From NCBI GenBank assembly GCA_043777675.1, contig JAYWHR010000006.1, positions 7,258-71,257 on the forward strand: a stretch of 64,000 nt of DNA, read 5' to 3'. The notes beneath the pieces are model-generated. The model was given only the letters and a program-made list of their open reading frames with translations, made no database searches and was not told where the DNA came from. A program made the position numbers and the translations under genes. The DNA comes from JANMDU01 sp043777675 (GTDB lineage: Bacteria > Pseudomonadota > Gammaproteobacteria > Burkholderiales > Burkholderiaceae_C). Below, piece after piece: positions 49,664-57,986 of this stretch (position 1 is its first letter; each line of letters opens with the position of its first letter).

Positions 49664-50319
49664 GCGGCCACCCTAAATGCATCAGCAGGCTCGTTTTGAA
49701 TCTGCTCAACAGCAAGCTCTCGCATCGTCATCGTGGGATAGGTTTTGATGGGAGTGAAGATTTCATGCTTGGCAAACAAAGAGCCTTGGCTGGTGTGCGC
49801 GGCCATGCCTGTGAGTGTGTCTAGGCGAAAATCACGCCGCTGATATTTGCCTTTGCCGAGATAGCCCCATTCAGCAAAGCTGATGTGCTGCCCATCTTGC
49901 AAGCGCATCGTGATGGCATCACCGTGTACGAGATTGACCGAGAGCACTTGATATGCAGCAAGATAAAGATCATCCATCTCGCTGAGGTTCAAATAGTCTG
50001 CCAACACCTCCAATGCGTTGGCTCGGCATTCAGCAATGTTGTCTTTCAACAGCTCGATGCCGTAAATGCACATGACGGCGAGCAGCGCAAAATGCTGCTT
50101 TTCAAAATCAGATTTTCCAAATTTCAGCTCAACAGCAGCGAGCTTGCGCTTGAGTATTTTGACGATGAAGTTTCCGCTCCCGCATGCGGTCTCAAGAAAG
50201 CGAGAATCAATGCGTTCACTCTCGTCTTTCACCAAATCCAGCATAGCCTCAACCATCCAAGGCGGTGTGAATACCTCGCCGTGGTCAGCAACGCGTTGTT
50301 TGGATTTAACGAGACTCAT
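49660..50319 (-). CDS. small N6-methylase-like protein without motif IV
   Basis: A 219-residue protein with VADHGEVFTPPWMVEAMLDLVKDE (in pieces) and a SAM motif FLETACGSGNFIVKILKRKL, then a helical region (MCIYGIELLKDNIAECRANALEVL). The NPPY catalytic motif is absent, so it can probably bind SAM but not methylate alone. It is the first gene of the five-gene operon; its stop overlaps the next start by 4 nt. It could be a regulatory or DNA-targeting subunit of the larger methylase. Confidence 0.8.
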   Translation of the reverse strand: MSLVKSKQRVADHGEVFTPPWMVEAMLDLVKDESERIDSRFLETACGSGNFIVKILKRKLAAVELKFGKSDFEKQHFALLAVMCIYGIELLKDNIAECRANALEVLADYLNLSEMDDLYLAAYQVLSVNLVHGDAITMRLQDGQHISFAEWGYLGKGKYQRRDFRLDTLTGMAAHTSQGSLFAKHEIFTPIKTYPTMTMRELAVEQIQNEPADAFRVAA

Positions 50320-50395
50320 GAACGGCCTGAAATCAGGGTTTGGAAATAAAACTATCTTAGCTTAGATGCTTTTTAGGCAATAACCAGTAACGCGT

Positions 50396-50434
50396 AAAAA
50401 AAGCTGCCATACACAACGTGTAGGCAGCTTTTTT
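50396..50434. terminator. bidirectional terminator
   Basis: Stem AAAAAAGCTGCC / GGCAGCTTTTTT with a 14-nt loop (ATACACAACGTGTA), A-run before and T-run after. It follows the DEAD helicase stop (- strand); upstream of it lies the promoter region of the defence operon. Confidence 0.88.
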
Positions 50435-50469
50435 GAGTGAGCTTTCGCCCACTCGGCATTCAAGCTAGA

Positions 50470-52749
50470 TCAAGGCTTGCGGGGTGCTTTGCTGGCGAAG
50501 CTTTTGCCGGCTGGCTTGAAGCCTGCTTTGGCGAAGGGCTTGGGGGCGGATTTGAAGCCGTCTTTGAAGCTGCCTTTGAAATCACCGGCTGGCTTGGAGA
50601 AGCTGCGGCCTTCTTTGGGGGCGAATTTGTTGTCGCCACCGAAGCCGTTGCCGCCTGCGCCTGCACCGAAGCTTGGCGCGCGGGGCTTGAAGCCGCCGCC
50701 TGCGAAACCGTTGCCGCCACGATCACTACGGTCGCCGCCACGGTCGTTGCCTTGGAAGCCACCGCTGTTGCGTTCGCCGCCACCGAAGCCACCTTCACGG
50801 CCGCGATTATCATCGCCGCGCGGAGCAAAGCTACGTTGCTCGCCACGGTCATTGCCTTGGAAGCCGCCACCACCTTCACGACGCTCGCCGCCAAAACCAC
50901 CTGAGCGAGCTGCGAAACCGCCGCCAGCAGGTTTGCCTGCAAAACCGCCGCCACCTTCACGGCGATCACCGCCGAAGCCGCGATCTGCACCGCCGCCGAA
51001 GCCACCACCGGAACGATCACCAAAACCGCCACCTGAGCGGTCATTGAAACCGCCACTTGGACGGCCGCCGAAGCCGCCGCCACTACCACTTTCACGGCGA
51101 TCACCGCCAAAGCCGCCACCGGAGCGGCCAGCAAATCCGCCGCGATTGCCACCACGGTCACCGCCAAAACTCTTGCCTGCGAAGCCGCCACCGCCACCAC
51201 CACCAAATTTGCCAAACGGCTTCTTCGATTCGCGTGGGCGATCAGTTGGCTCCAAACCAGGAATCACATCGGCTTTGAGTTGCTGGCGCGTGTGATCTTC
51301 AATATCGCGAATACGGAAACGGTCACGCGGCTCAGCGAATGTGACGGCCATGCCATCGCGGCCTGCGCGGCCTGTGCGGCCAATGCGGTGCGTGTAGTCT
51401 TCGGCTTTGAGTGGCAAGCCGTAGTTGAACACGTGGGAGATGGAGGGCACGTCAATGCCGCGAGCGGCGACATCGGTTGCCACCAAGAATTGAATGCGAC
51501 CATCGCGCAGGCTTTTCAGGCGCTTGTTGCGCAAATGCTGAGAAAGCGCACCGTGCAATGCAGCGGCATCAAAGCCAGCATCGATCAAATCTTGCGCGAG
51601 CGAATCGCATTCGATTTGCGTGTTAGCAAACACGATGGCTTGCACGATGGATGTCTCGCGCATCCAATGGTCGAGCAGCTTGCGCTTGTGAACCAAGTTG
51701 TCGGCCCAGAAGAGCTTTTGTGTGATGTTGACGTGTTTGTCTTGCGGGCTGTCGATGGTGATGCGCTGAGCGGCTTTGCCGTTGTCACGCATCACGCGCG
51801 CTGCGAGCTGCTGAATGCGAGCTGCAAACGTGGCGCTAAACATCATGGTTTGCTCACGCTTCTCAGTCAGCTGATGGATCGCTGCGAGATCATCAGAGAA
51901 GCCGAGATCGAGCATGCGATCAGCTTCATCGAGAACGAGGCATTTCACGCCTTCGCATTTGATCTGGCCATTGCGCTGCAAATCAAGCAAGCGGCCTGGC
52001 GTGGCAACCACGAGATCAGCATTTTGCAATTTGGCAATTTGAATTTGATACGGCAAGCCGCCGATCACGTTGGCCACGCGCACGCCGGTCATGTGGCGAG
52101 CCAGTTCAATCGCATCGTTGGCGACTTGTTGAGCCAACTCACGGGTTGGGCACAAAATGAGAGCTTGTGGCGTGGCAGCGCGGAAATTGCGTGGGTCAAT
52201 TGGGTTTTTACGCTTTGGCTTCTTTGGAGCAACTTCGCCTCGCTCAGCAGCTTCTTCGAGAGTCTTTTTCCACGCTAAGCTTTCTTGATGCTCACGATCG
52301 TGAAGATCGGTTTGCAAACGGTGCAAGATAGGCAGCAAGAAGGCGGCGGTTTTGCCGGAGCCGGTTTGGCTGGAAACCATCAAATCGTTGATCACGGCTT
52401 TGGTAGCCATCTCGCCTTCGCCTGAAGGCACAGTCATGGCCAAGGGGAGCACGCGCGCTTGCACAGCGGTGGGGGCTTTGTAGCCGAGATCGGCGATGGC
52501 TTTAACGAGCGCTGGGGCTAGGCCAAGGAGTTCGAAAGGATTTGGGCCGGCAGGCTCTGCGATCACTTCAGCTTCTGGCGTGGCTTGCGCAGATGCGTCT
52601 GCTGATGTTTCTGTAGCCACACTATCAGCCAAATCCTCATTTGCTATGATATTAATAGCTAGCGGGGCAGGTTCCATGCCGGCAACATCGTTGTTTTCCA
52701 CTAAATTCTCAGCAGAAATTGATTTAAATTCTTCAGTAAAGTCGTTCAT
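50470..52749 (-). CDS. DEAD-box RNA helicase with long glycine-rich tail
   Basis: A 759-residue RhlE-like DEAD-box helicase: Q-motif region FELLGLAPALVKAIADLGYKAPTAVQ (in pieces), Walker A SSQTGSGKTAAF, VLDEADRMLDLG, MMFSATFA and the HRIGRTGRAG motif. It carries an insert (EEAAERGEVAPKKPKRKNPID) in the first RecA domain. The last ~260 residues are Gly/Phe/Arg-rich repeats (FGGDRR, FGGG, RSGGGF), an RNA-binding, condensate-prone tail. A repeat copy encodes VAGMEPAPLAINIIANE at residues ~22-38. Likely acts in ribosome assembly or mRNA decay in the cold. Confidence 0.93.
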   Translation of the reverse strand: MNDFTEEFKSISAENLVENNDVAGMEPAPLAINIIANEDLADSVATETSADASAQATPEAEVIAEPAGPNPFELLGLAPALVKAIADLGYKAPTAVQARVLPLAMTVPSGEGEMATKAVINDLMVSSQTGSGKTAAFLLPILHRLQTDLHDREHQESLAWKKTLEEAAERGEVAPKKPKRKNPIDPRNFRAATPQALILCPTRELAQQVANDAIELARHMTGVRVANVIGGLPYQIQIAKLQNADLVVATPGRLLDLQRNGQIKCEGVKCLVLDEADRMLDLGFSDDLAAIHQLTEKREQTMMFSATFAARIQQLAARVMRDNGKAAQRITIDSPQDKHVNITQKLFWADNLVHKRKLLDHWMRETSIVQAIVFANTQIECDSLAQDLIDAGFDAAALHGALSQHLRNKRLKSLRDGRIQFLVATDVAARGIDVPSISHVFNYGLPLKAEDYTHRIGRTGRAGRDGMAVTFAEPRDRFRIRDIEDHTRQQLKADVIPGLEPTDRPRESKKPFGKFGGGGGGGFAGKSFGGDRGGNRGGFAGRSGGGFGGDRRESGSGGGFGGRPSGGFNDRSGGGFGDRSGGGFGGGADRGFGGDRREGGGGFAGKPAGGGFAARSGGFGGERREGGGGFQGNDRGEQRSFAPRGDDNRGREGGFGGGERNSGGFQGNDRGGDRSDRGGNGFAGGGFKPRAPSFGAGAGGNGFGGDNKFAPKEGRSFSKPAGDFKGSFKDGFKSAPKPFAKAGFKPAGKSFASKAPRKP
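52643..52686 (-). repeat. palindromic repeat copy inside the DEAD helicase gene
   Basis: On the coding strand it reads TTGCCGGCATGGAACCTGCC then CCGCTAGCTATTAATATCATAG; encodes VAGMEPAPLAINII. More diverged than most copies but in the same frame. Confidence 0.72.
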
Positions 52750-53083
52750 GCGAAATACACGCGCACAAGCCAAGGCTTGGGCACGCAGTCCATGTTTGTC
52801 TGAAGGGTCGGCAAGTTTTGACCACGTTCGGACGGATTGATATCACATCAACCATCCAACAAGTGTTCTGAGCGGTAGAAGCCTTTACAAGAGAGGCTCT
52901 GGCTCGGTGGCGGCTGCGATTGTCTCAGCGGATTAATCCGCCGGGTTGAGCGCCCAAGATGTATGGTGATGCACGTTGAAGACACTTTCAACAAAACTGA
53001 TCATGTCTTCGATTCGGGAAAACCCGAGCTCTCGATTATGGCATAGAAAGCGTGCTCTGCGCCACAAAAATCGCCAACGCTCT
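52750..53083. other. gene-free region between DEAD helicase and UspA
   Basis: 334 nt with no convincing gene. It holds the perfect palindrome GCGGATTAATCCGC (52928-52941) and TTGATATCACATCAA (about 52837-52851), similar to but one base longer than an Fnr-type site. It probably contains the leader and promoter of the DEAD helicase; a 70-codon open frame in it has no protein-like features. Confidence 0.5.
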
Positions 53084-53524
53084 TTAACGCACGACAAGCA
53101 CGGGGATCGGCGACTCAGCCAGCACACGGCTGACCACGCTGCCAAGCATCATCCGAACAATGCCACTGCGGCCATGCGAGCCCATGACGATCAGATCTGC
53201 ACCCTCAGCCTGAGCCGTTTGTACGATGCCAGCAGCTGCCCGTACGTTTTCAATCGCGCGGGCCTCCAACGTGACGGCGCTGCGGCCCTCGGTGCAGAGC
53301 TTTTCAACGGCCATATGCGCATCAGCAGCGAGCTTTTGAGCTGTGGCAGCATAGGCTTGGACGCCATACGGATTGGATTCACCGATGCCCAAGTAGGGAT
53401 AGGGCTCCATCACATAGACGGCGGTAACGGTGGCTCCATGCGTGCGAGCGAGGCTGACGGCCATGCTCGCCGCGCGCGAAGAAATATCTGAGCCATCGGT
53501 TGCCAGAAGAATATTCTTAAACAT
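53084..53524 (-). CDS. universal stress protein (UspA family)
   Basis: A 146-residue single-domain Usp: MFKNILLATDGSDISSRAASMAV at the start and the ATP-binding pattern IVMGSHGRSGIVRMMLGSVVSRVLAESPIPVLVVR (in pieces) at the end, G-x2-G-x9-G(S) type. Such proteins are induced by starvation and stress. ATG 53524 gives the standard start; a longer frame upstream has no Usp features. Confidence 0.95.
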   Translation of the reverse strand: MFKNILLATDGSDISSRAASMAVSLARTHGATVTAVYVMEPYPYLGIGESNPYGVQAYAATAQKLAADAHMAVEKLCTEGRSAVTLEARAIENVRAAAGIVQTAQAEGADLIVMGSHGRSGIVRMMLGSVVSRVLAESPIPVLVVR

Positions 53525-53700
53525 AAGTACCTCGCATTTGCTGCAATTGATGAACCCATCGTATCGGGAACGGCACTTAGTGTTGTGAGCGTGTGTTCGT
53601 CGTGTGAGAACGTGGATACATCTTGGCCGATGTGTGCACGCGATGCTTTGATCAAGCTCCAAGAAACCAGCAGTTCGCAGCGTGAGTTGCTGGCGCTGAT

Positions 53701-54333
53701 CTAGTGTGATGGAAGCTGGGCGCTAAGCAGCGAGGGCAGTTGCGCAGGATCGGTGAGATGCAGGGTTTGCCAAGCGGCTTTTTGCGCAGCGGCGATGTTG
53801 GCGGGGTGATCGTCGATAAAGAGGATTTTTTGGCCTTGTAGACTGTACATGCTTTCCAATTTTTGGAAGATTTCGGGCTGGGGCTTGATCAGCCCAATAT
53901 CGCCAGAGAAGATACCGCCATCAAAGCAGCGCATGAAGGCGTGGCGCTCAAGGCCGCGTGCATAGACGGCGGGCATGTTGGAGAGGAAGTAAAGCTTGTA
54001 GCCTTTCGCTTCGCGCTCAGCATGAAGTTTTTCTAGCACCTGCACGGAAGATGCAATCGGCGTGATGTGGTCTTCAATCGCATCGACCATATGTTGCACG
54101 GCCTTGACATCCATCGACAAGCGGTTAGCAGTGAGCTTCGAGATGTCTTGCGCGCTCACGCGGCCTGCATCAAATGCTTGCCAATCGGGATGAGCGAAGA
54201 AACTACTGGAAAGTTGCGTTGCAGCTTCTGGCGTAGTGGCAATTTCAGGGAAATGCTTGCGCACCACATCGTGCGGCCGCCAATTAACGAGCACTGCGCC
54301 GAAATCAAAAACGATGTTGAGCGGGGCAGTCAT
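53701..54333 (-). CDS. HAD-superfamily hydrolase (YihX-like)
   Basis: A 210-residue HAD hydrolase: NIVFDFGAVLVNW (motif I; the second aspartate of DxD is replaced by G, as in some YihX proteins), LYFLSNMPA (motif II) and GLIKPQPEIF / ILFIDDHPANIAAA (motifs III and IV). YihX dephosphorylates glucose-1-phosphate, which would fit its overlap with pgi, but the substrate here is an inference. Confidence 0.88.
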   Translation of the reverse strand: MTAPLNIVFDFGAVLVNWRPHDVVRKHFPEIATTPEAATQLSSSFFAHPDWQAFDAGRVSAQDISKLTANRLSMDVKAVQHMVDAIEDHITPIASSVQVLEKLHAEREAKGYKLYFLSNMPAVYARGLERHAFMRCFDGGIFSGDIGLIKPQPEIFQKLESMYSLQGQKILFIDDHPANIAAAQKAAWQTLHLTDPAQLPSLLSAQLPSH

Positions 54334-55901
54334 TTCAAACGCGCGATCAACGCGGCGCTAGACGCATCCACACCACTCGTATCGCCGGAGAGCAAGCGCG
54401 CCTCTACATCTTTGGCAAGCACTTTGCCCAGCTCCACGCCGAATTGATCAAAGCTGTTAATGCCCCAGATCGCGCCACTCACAAACACGCGGTGTTCGTA
54501 CATAGCAATCAGTGCGCCTAGAGAAGCGGGCGTGAGCGCATCCAACACGAAGAAACTGCTTGGACGATTGCCGGGGAAATGGCGGTGGCCGTCTTCTGAG
54601 TATTTACCTTGCAAGAAAGCTTGTGATTGCGCAATGGCATTGGCCAGCAGCTTGGTGTGATGATCTTGCATGCTGTGCGCAGCGTGTTTGACAGCGATGA
54701 ATTCCAGCGGGATCACTTCTGTGCCTTGATGCAGCATTTGGAAGAAGGCATGCTGGCCATTGGTGCCCGGCTCACCCCAAACGACGGGGCTGGTGTGAAA
54801 CGGTAGCGCTTGGCCATTCTTGTCCACTCTCTTGCCATTGCTCTCCATTTCAAGCTGCTGTAGATATGCTGGGAAGCGGCGCAATGATGAGTGATAGGGC
54901 GCCACGCAGCGGCTCGTGAAGCGGTGGAAATTGCGATACCAAACATCGAGCAAACCGAGGCGCACGGGCAGATTACTTTCCAATGGTGCAGTGGCGAAAT
55001 GCTCATCCATCTCGGCTGCGCCAGATAGGAATTGGCGGAAATTCTCCGCGCCAATGCTAATGGCCAGCGGCAAGCCAATCGCAGACCACAGGCTGTAACG
55101 CCCGCCCACCCAATCCCAGAAACCGAAGGTGGTGGTGATGCCGAAGGCGTTGGCAGCCTCCACATTTGTGGTGAGCGCGGCGAAGTGCCTCGCAGTGTCT
55201 GTGCCGCCCTGCGCTGTGAACCACGCTTTGGCAGATTGCGCATTGGTCATCGTCTCAATCGTGGTGAAGGTTTTGGAGGCGATGAGGAAAAGTGTGTTTT
55301 TAGCGCTTAGGTTTTTGAACGTTGAGGCGAGTTCGTGGCCATCGATGTTGGAGACGAAATGGAAACGTTTTTTAGGTGTGGCGAAGGCTTCTAAAGCTAT
55401 TGCCGCCATCGCAGGGCCAAGATCAGAGCCGCCAATGCCGATGTTGACCACATCGGTGATGGCATCGTCTGCACGCACGCGCTCTGCAAAGCTAAGCATG
55501 CTGGCAAGCACGGATTCAATCTGCACCGCATATCGCTCGTCCACTATTGATTTAATAGCGCTTCGCGCAGTATTTATGCCGGCTACAGGCCATTTTTGCC
55601 TTAGAAGTGTGTGTAAAACCGCTCTTTTTTCTGTGCTGTTAATCTCATCGCCACGCAGCATGGCATCACGCTGTTCCTCCAAGCCGCACTCGCGCGCCAT
55701 CTGCAAGAGCAGTGTTTCTGCGGTGGCATCGATGCGGTTTTTGGAAAGATCAGCGAAGATCTGGGGCGCGGCTTGCGAGAAATGTTTGACGCGATCTGCA
55801 TCTTGCGCGAGCGCTATGCGTGCGTCGAAGCTATTCCCTTGCGCTGCATAGTGTTGTTGTAGCAGCTTCCAAGCTTCGGTTTGATCACAGCGCTTCGCCA
55901 T
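54330..55901 (-). CDS. pgi: glucose-6-phosphate isomerase
   Basis: A 523-residue Pgi. Signatures: VNIGIGGSDLGPAMAAIAL, LFLIASKTFTTIETMTNA, GGRYSLWSAIGLPLAIS and NSFDQFGVELGKVLA. It interconverts glucose-6-phosphate and fructose-6-phosphate. A repeat copy adds VAGINTARSAIKSIV (~residues 105-120) in the N-terminal domain, between AVLHTLLR and the VESVL-type helix, where homologues have a shorter link. The stop overlaps the HAD start by 4 nt; the start directly follows the tal stop. Confidence 0.96.
   Translation of the reverse strand: MAKRCDQTEAWKLLQQHYAAQGNSFDARIALAQDADRVKHFSQAAPQIFADLSKNRIDATAETLLLQMARECGLEEQRDAMLRGDEINSTEKRAVLHTLLRQKWPVAGINTARSAIKSIVDERYAVQIESVLASMLSFAERVRADDAITDVVNIGIGGSDLGPAMAAIALEAFATPKKRFHFVSNIDGHELASTFKNLSAKNTLFLIASKTFTTIETMTNAQSAKAWFTAQGGTDTARHFAALTTNVEAANAFGITTTFGFWDWVGGRYSLWSAIGLPLAISIGAENFRQFLSGAAEMDEHFATAPLESNLPVRLGLLDVWYRNFHRFTSRCVAPYHSSLRRFPAYLQQLEMESNGKRVDKNGQALPFHTSPVVWGEPGTNGQHAFFQMLHQGTEVIPLEFIAVKHAAHSMQDHHTKLLANAIAQSQAFLQGKYSEDGHRHFPGNRPSSFFVLDALTPASLGALIAMYEHRVFVSGAIWGINSFDQFGVELGKVLAKDVEARLLSGDTSGVDASSAALIARLK
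55543..55585 (-). repeat. palindromic repeat copy inside pgi
   Basis: On the coding strand it reads TAGCCGGCATAAATACTGCG then CGAAGCGCTATTAAATCAATAG; preceded by GGCAAAAATGG as in dapF. Encodes VAGINTARSAIKSIV. Confidence 0.92.
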
Positions 55902-56861
55902 TTAAGCCGCCTTGATCAAAGCTTCGAGTTTGAGCGCATCGGCTGAAAAAGCGCGAATGCCTTCGGCCAATTTCTCGGTACCACAAGCGTCTTCGTTGAG
56001 TGCGAAGCGGAAAGCGGCTTCGTTGTAACTCACCAAAGGCGCTTCCAATTTCATAGCGCCTTGCGCAGATAATACGCCGGCTAGGGACTGATTTGACTCA
56101 GAAAGCCGTGCTAAAAGATCAGTGCTGATGGTGAGCAGATCGCAACCGGCCAGCGCCGTGATTTGGCCAACATTGCGGAAGCTCGCGCCCATTACTTCGG
56201 TTTTGATGCCATTGCGTTTGTAGTAGTTGTAAATACGGGTGACGGATTTCACACCGGGGTCGTTTGCCAATGCGTTGTCAGCCTCGATCCACGCGCTGCC
56301 TGCGGATTTTTTATACCAATCGTAGATTCGCCCAACAAACGGGCTGATGAGCTGCACTTTGGCTTCGCCGCAGGCCACGGCTTGGCAGAAGGCAAACAAC
56401 AGCGTGAGGTTGCAATGAATGCCTTCTTTTTCGAGTTCGCCAGCGGCTTGAATGCCTTCCCACGTAGAAGCGAGTTTGATCAAAATGCGCTCTTGCGGAA
56501 TACCTGCGGCTTTGGCCATGGCGATGATGCGTTTGGCGCGTTTCACATTGGCGGCTTGGTCAAAGCTGAGCCGGGCATCCACTTCCATCGACACGCGCCC
56601 CGGAATGATGCTCACGATCTCTTGGCCGAAGCGAACGACGAGGCGATCAATCAACTCATCCATCGGGGCATTCGGATGCGCTGCTTTGACTTGGGGCACA
56701 AGTGGCGCGTATTCCGGCTTTTGTACGGCCTTCAGAATCAACGAAGGATTCGTGGTGGCATCTTGCGGTTGAAACTGCGCCAACTGTTTGAAATCGCCGG
56801 TGTCGGCAACTACAGTGGTGAATTGCTTGAGGGCTGCTAATTGATTCAGAGATTGGTTCAT
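55902..56861 (-). CDS. tal: transaldolase
   Basis: A 319-residue class I transaldolase of the pentose phosphate pathway. The Schiff-base lysine is in RILIKLASTWEGIQAA; DATTNPSLILKA is at the N-terminus and GASFRNVGQITALAGCDLLTIS later. A repeat-derived stretch (LAGVLSAQGAMKLEAP, ~residues 260-275) lies in the loop before the last helices. It is directly followed by pgi with no gap. Confidence 0.96.
   Translation of the reverse strand: MNQSLNQLAALKQFTTVVADTGDFKQLAQFQPQDATTNPSLILKAVQKPEYAPLVPQVKAAHPNAPMDELIDRLVVRFGQEIVSIIPGRVSMEVDARLSFDQAANVKRAKRIIAMAKAAGIPQERILIKLASTWEGIQAAGELEKEGIHCNLTLLFAFCQAVACGEAKVQLISPFVGRIYDWYKKSAGSAWIEADNALANDPGVKSVTRIYNYYKRNGIKTEVMGASFRNVGQITALAGCDLLTISTDLLARLSESNQSLAGVLSAQGAMKLEAPLVSYNEAAFRFALNEDACGTEKLAEGIRAFSADALKLEALIKAA
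56043..56083 (-). repeat. palindromic repeat copy inside tal
   Basis: On the coding strand it reads TAGCCGGCGTATTATCTGCG then CAAGGCGCTATGAAATTGG; encodes LAGVLSAQGAMKL. The end hairpin has decayed. Confidence 0.75.
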
Positions 56862-56895
56862 GGCTAGATTATGTCGCCCTCAGAAGGCAGTTCAG

Positions 56896-57954
56896 TTACG
56901 AGACTGCAACAACTGACACCCCGTGACTACTCAGCGAAAGCGACACAACCGCGCCTACTTGCAAAACATTCGCCAAATCCGGCGACACCACAAAGATCGA
57001 GCCCAGCTCGCTGTCAAATGTGTACTCATAAAAGCTACCTAAATACGCGCTCTTAGCGAGTTTTGCCGCCATGCTGGAGCCCCCACTAGCGTTTGAGGGA
57101 TTGATGTGCCAAGCCTCTGGGCGCACCGCCACCTTCACTTTGCCTGCCGCCACCGGCTTTTTCGGCGTGAGCTGCAAAGGCCCGAGCTTGACTTGCCCTG
57201 TGGCCAAAGATTCAGCGGGGAAGAGCATCGCCTCGCCCATGAAGCCTGCGACGAATTCCGAAGCCGGGAATTCATACAAATCTTGCGGCGTGCCGCGCTG
57301 GGCGATGATGCCGTGATCCATCACGATGATCTGATCGCTCACAGCCAGCGCTTCGCTTTGATCGTGCGTGACGTAAGCCACGGTGAGCCCCAAGCGCTGT
57401 TGCAAGCCACGAATTTCTTCGCGCATTTCGCGGCGCAGGCGCGCATCTAAGTTGGAGAGCGGCTCGTCAAACAACAACACTGCCGGCTCGAGCACCAAAG
57501 CTCGCGCCAGCGCCACGCGCTGCTGCTGCCCGCCCGAGAGCTCGCTGGGCAAGCGCTCGTTGAAGCCTACCAAGCCGACGTTTTTGAGTGCGTCGTTGGC
57601 GCGCTGCAAAGCTTGCGCCTTGGGGACATTGCTCATCTTCAGGCCATAGCCGACGTTCTCAATCACGTTCATGTGCGGGAAGAGCGCATAGCTTTGAAAC
57701 ATCATGCTCACATTGCGCTGCGCGGGGCCGAGCGTGGTCACGTCCTGCCCGTCCATAATGATCTGGCCGCTGGTGGGGGATTCGAGGCCAGCGATCATGC
57801 GCAGCGTTGTCGTCTTACCGCAGCCAGAGGGACCGAGGATCGTGGTGAGCGAGCCTTTTTTGATCTCAAATGTGATGCCTTTGACAGCCAGCGGCGCTGA
57901 AGCGTCAGAGCCGTATCGCTTGGTGATATTTTTAAATTCAACGCCGTGGTTCAT
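56896..57954 (-). CDS. ABC importer ATP-binding protein (FbpC/AfuC-like)
   Basis: A 352-residue ABC ATPase: Walker A LGPSGCGKTTT, signature LSGGQQQRVALARAL, Walker B VLLFDEPLSNLD, H-loop YVTHDQSEA, and a C-terminal TOBE domain (GKVKVAVRPEAWHINPS). It belongs to the iron(III)/sugar-phosphate/2-aminoethylphosphonate branch. The neighbouring permease and binding protein complete an importer; the surrounding pgi, tal, zwf and hexR favour hexose phosphates over iron. Confidence 0.9.
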   Translation of the reverse strand: MNHGVEFKNITKRYGSDASAPLAVKGITFEIKKGSLTTILGPSGCGKTTTLRMIAGLESPTSGQIIMDGQDVTTLGPAQRNVSMMFQSYALFPHMNVIENVGYGLKMSNVPKAQALQRANDALKNVGLVGFNERLPSELSGGQQQRVALARALVLEPAVLLFDEPLSNLDARLRREMREEIRGLQQRLGLTVAYVTHDQSEALAVSDQIIVMDHGIIAQRGTPQDLYEFPASEFVAGFMGEAMLFPAESLATGQVKLGPLQLTPKKPVAAGKVKVAVRPEAWHINPSNASGGSSMAAKLAKSAYLGSFYEYTFDSELGSIFVVSPDLANVLQVGAVVSLSLSSHGVSVVAVS

Positions 57955-57986
57955 GGTGTTTCCTGGTTTTTATTGGAGTAAAAAAT

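Noticed and set aside
50477..52278. Long + strand open frames opposite the DEAD helicase
   Set aside because: They are proline-rich or odd translations that mirror the glycine-rich and DEAD-box coding strand; the helicase motifs fix the - strand as coding.
52933..53145. 70-codon open frame before the UspA gene
   Set aside because: It overlaps the end of uspA, its composition is unlike the neighbours, and it has no recognisable domain.
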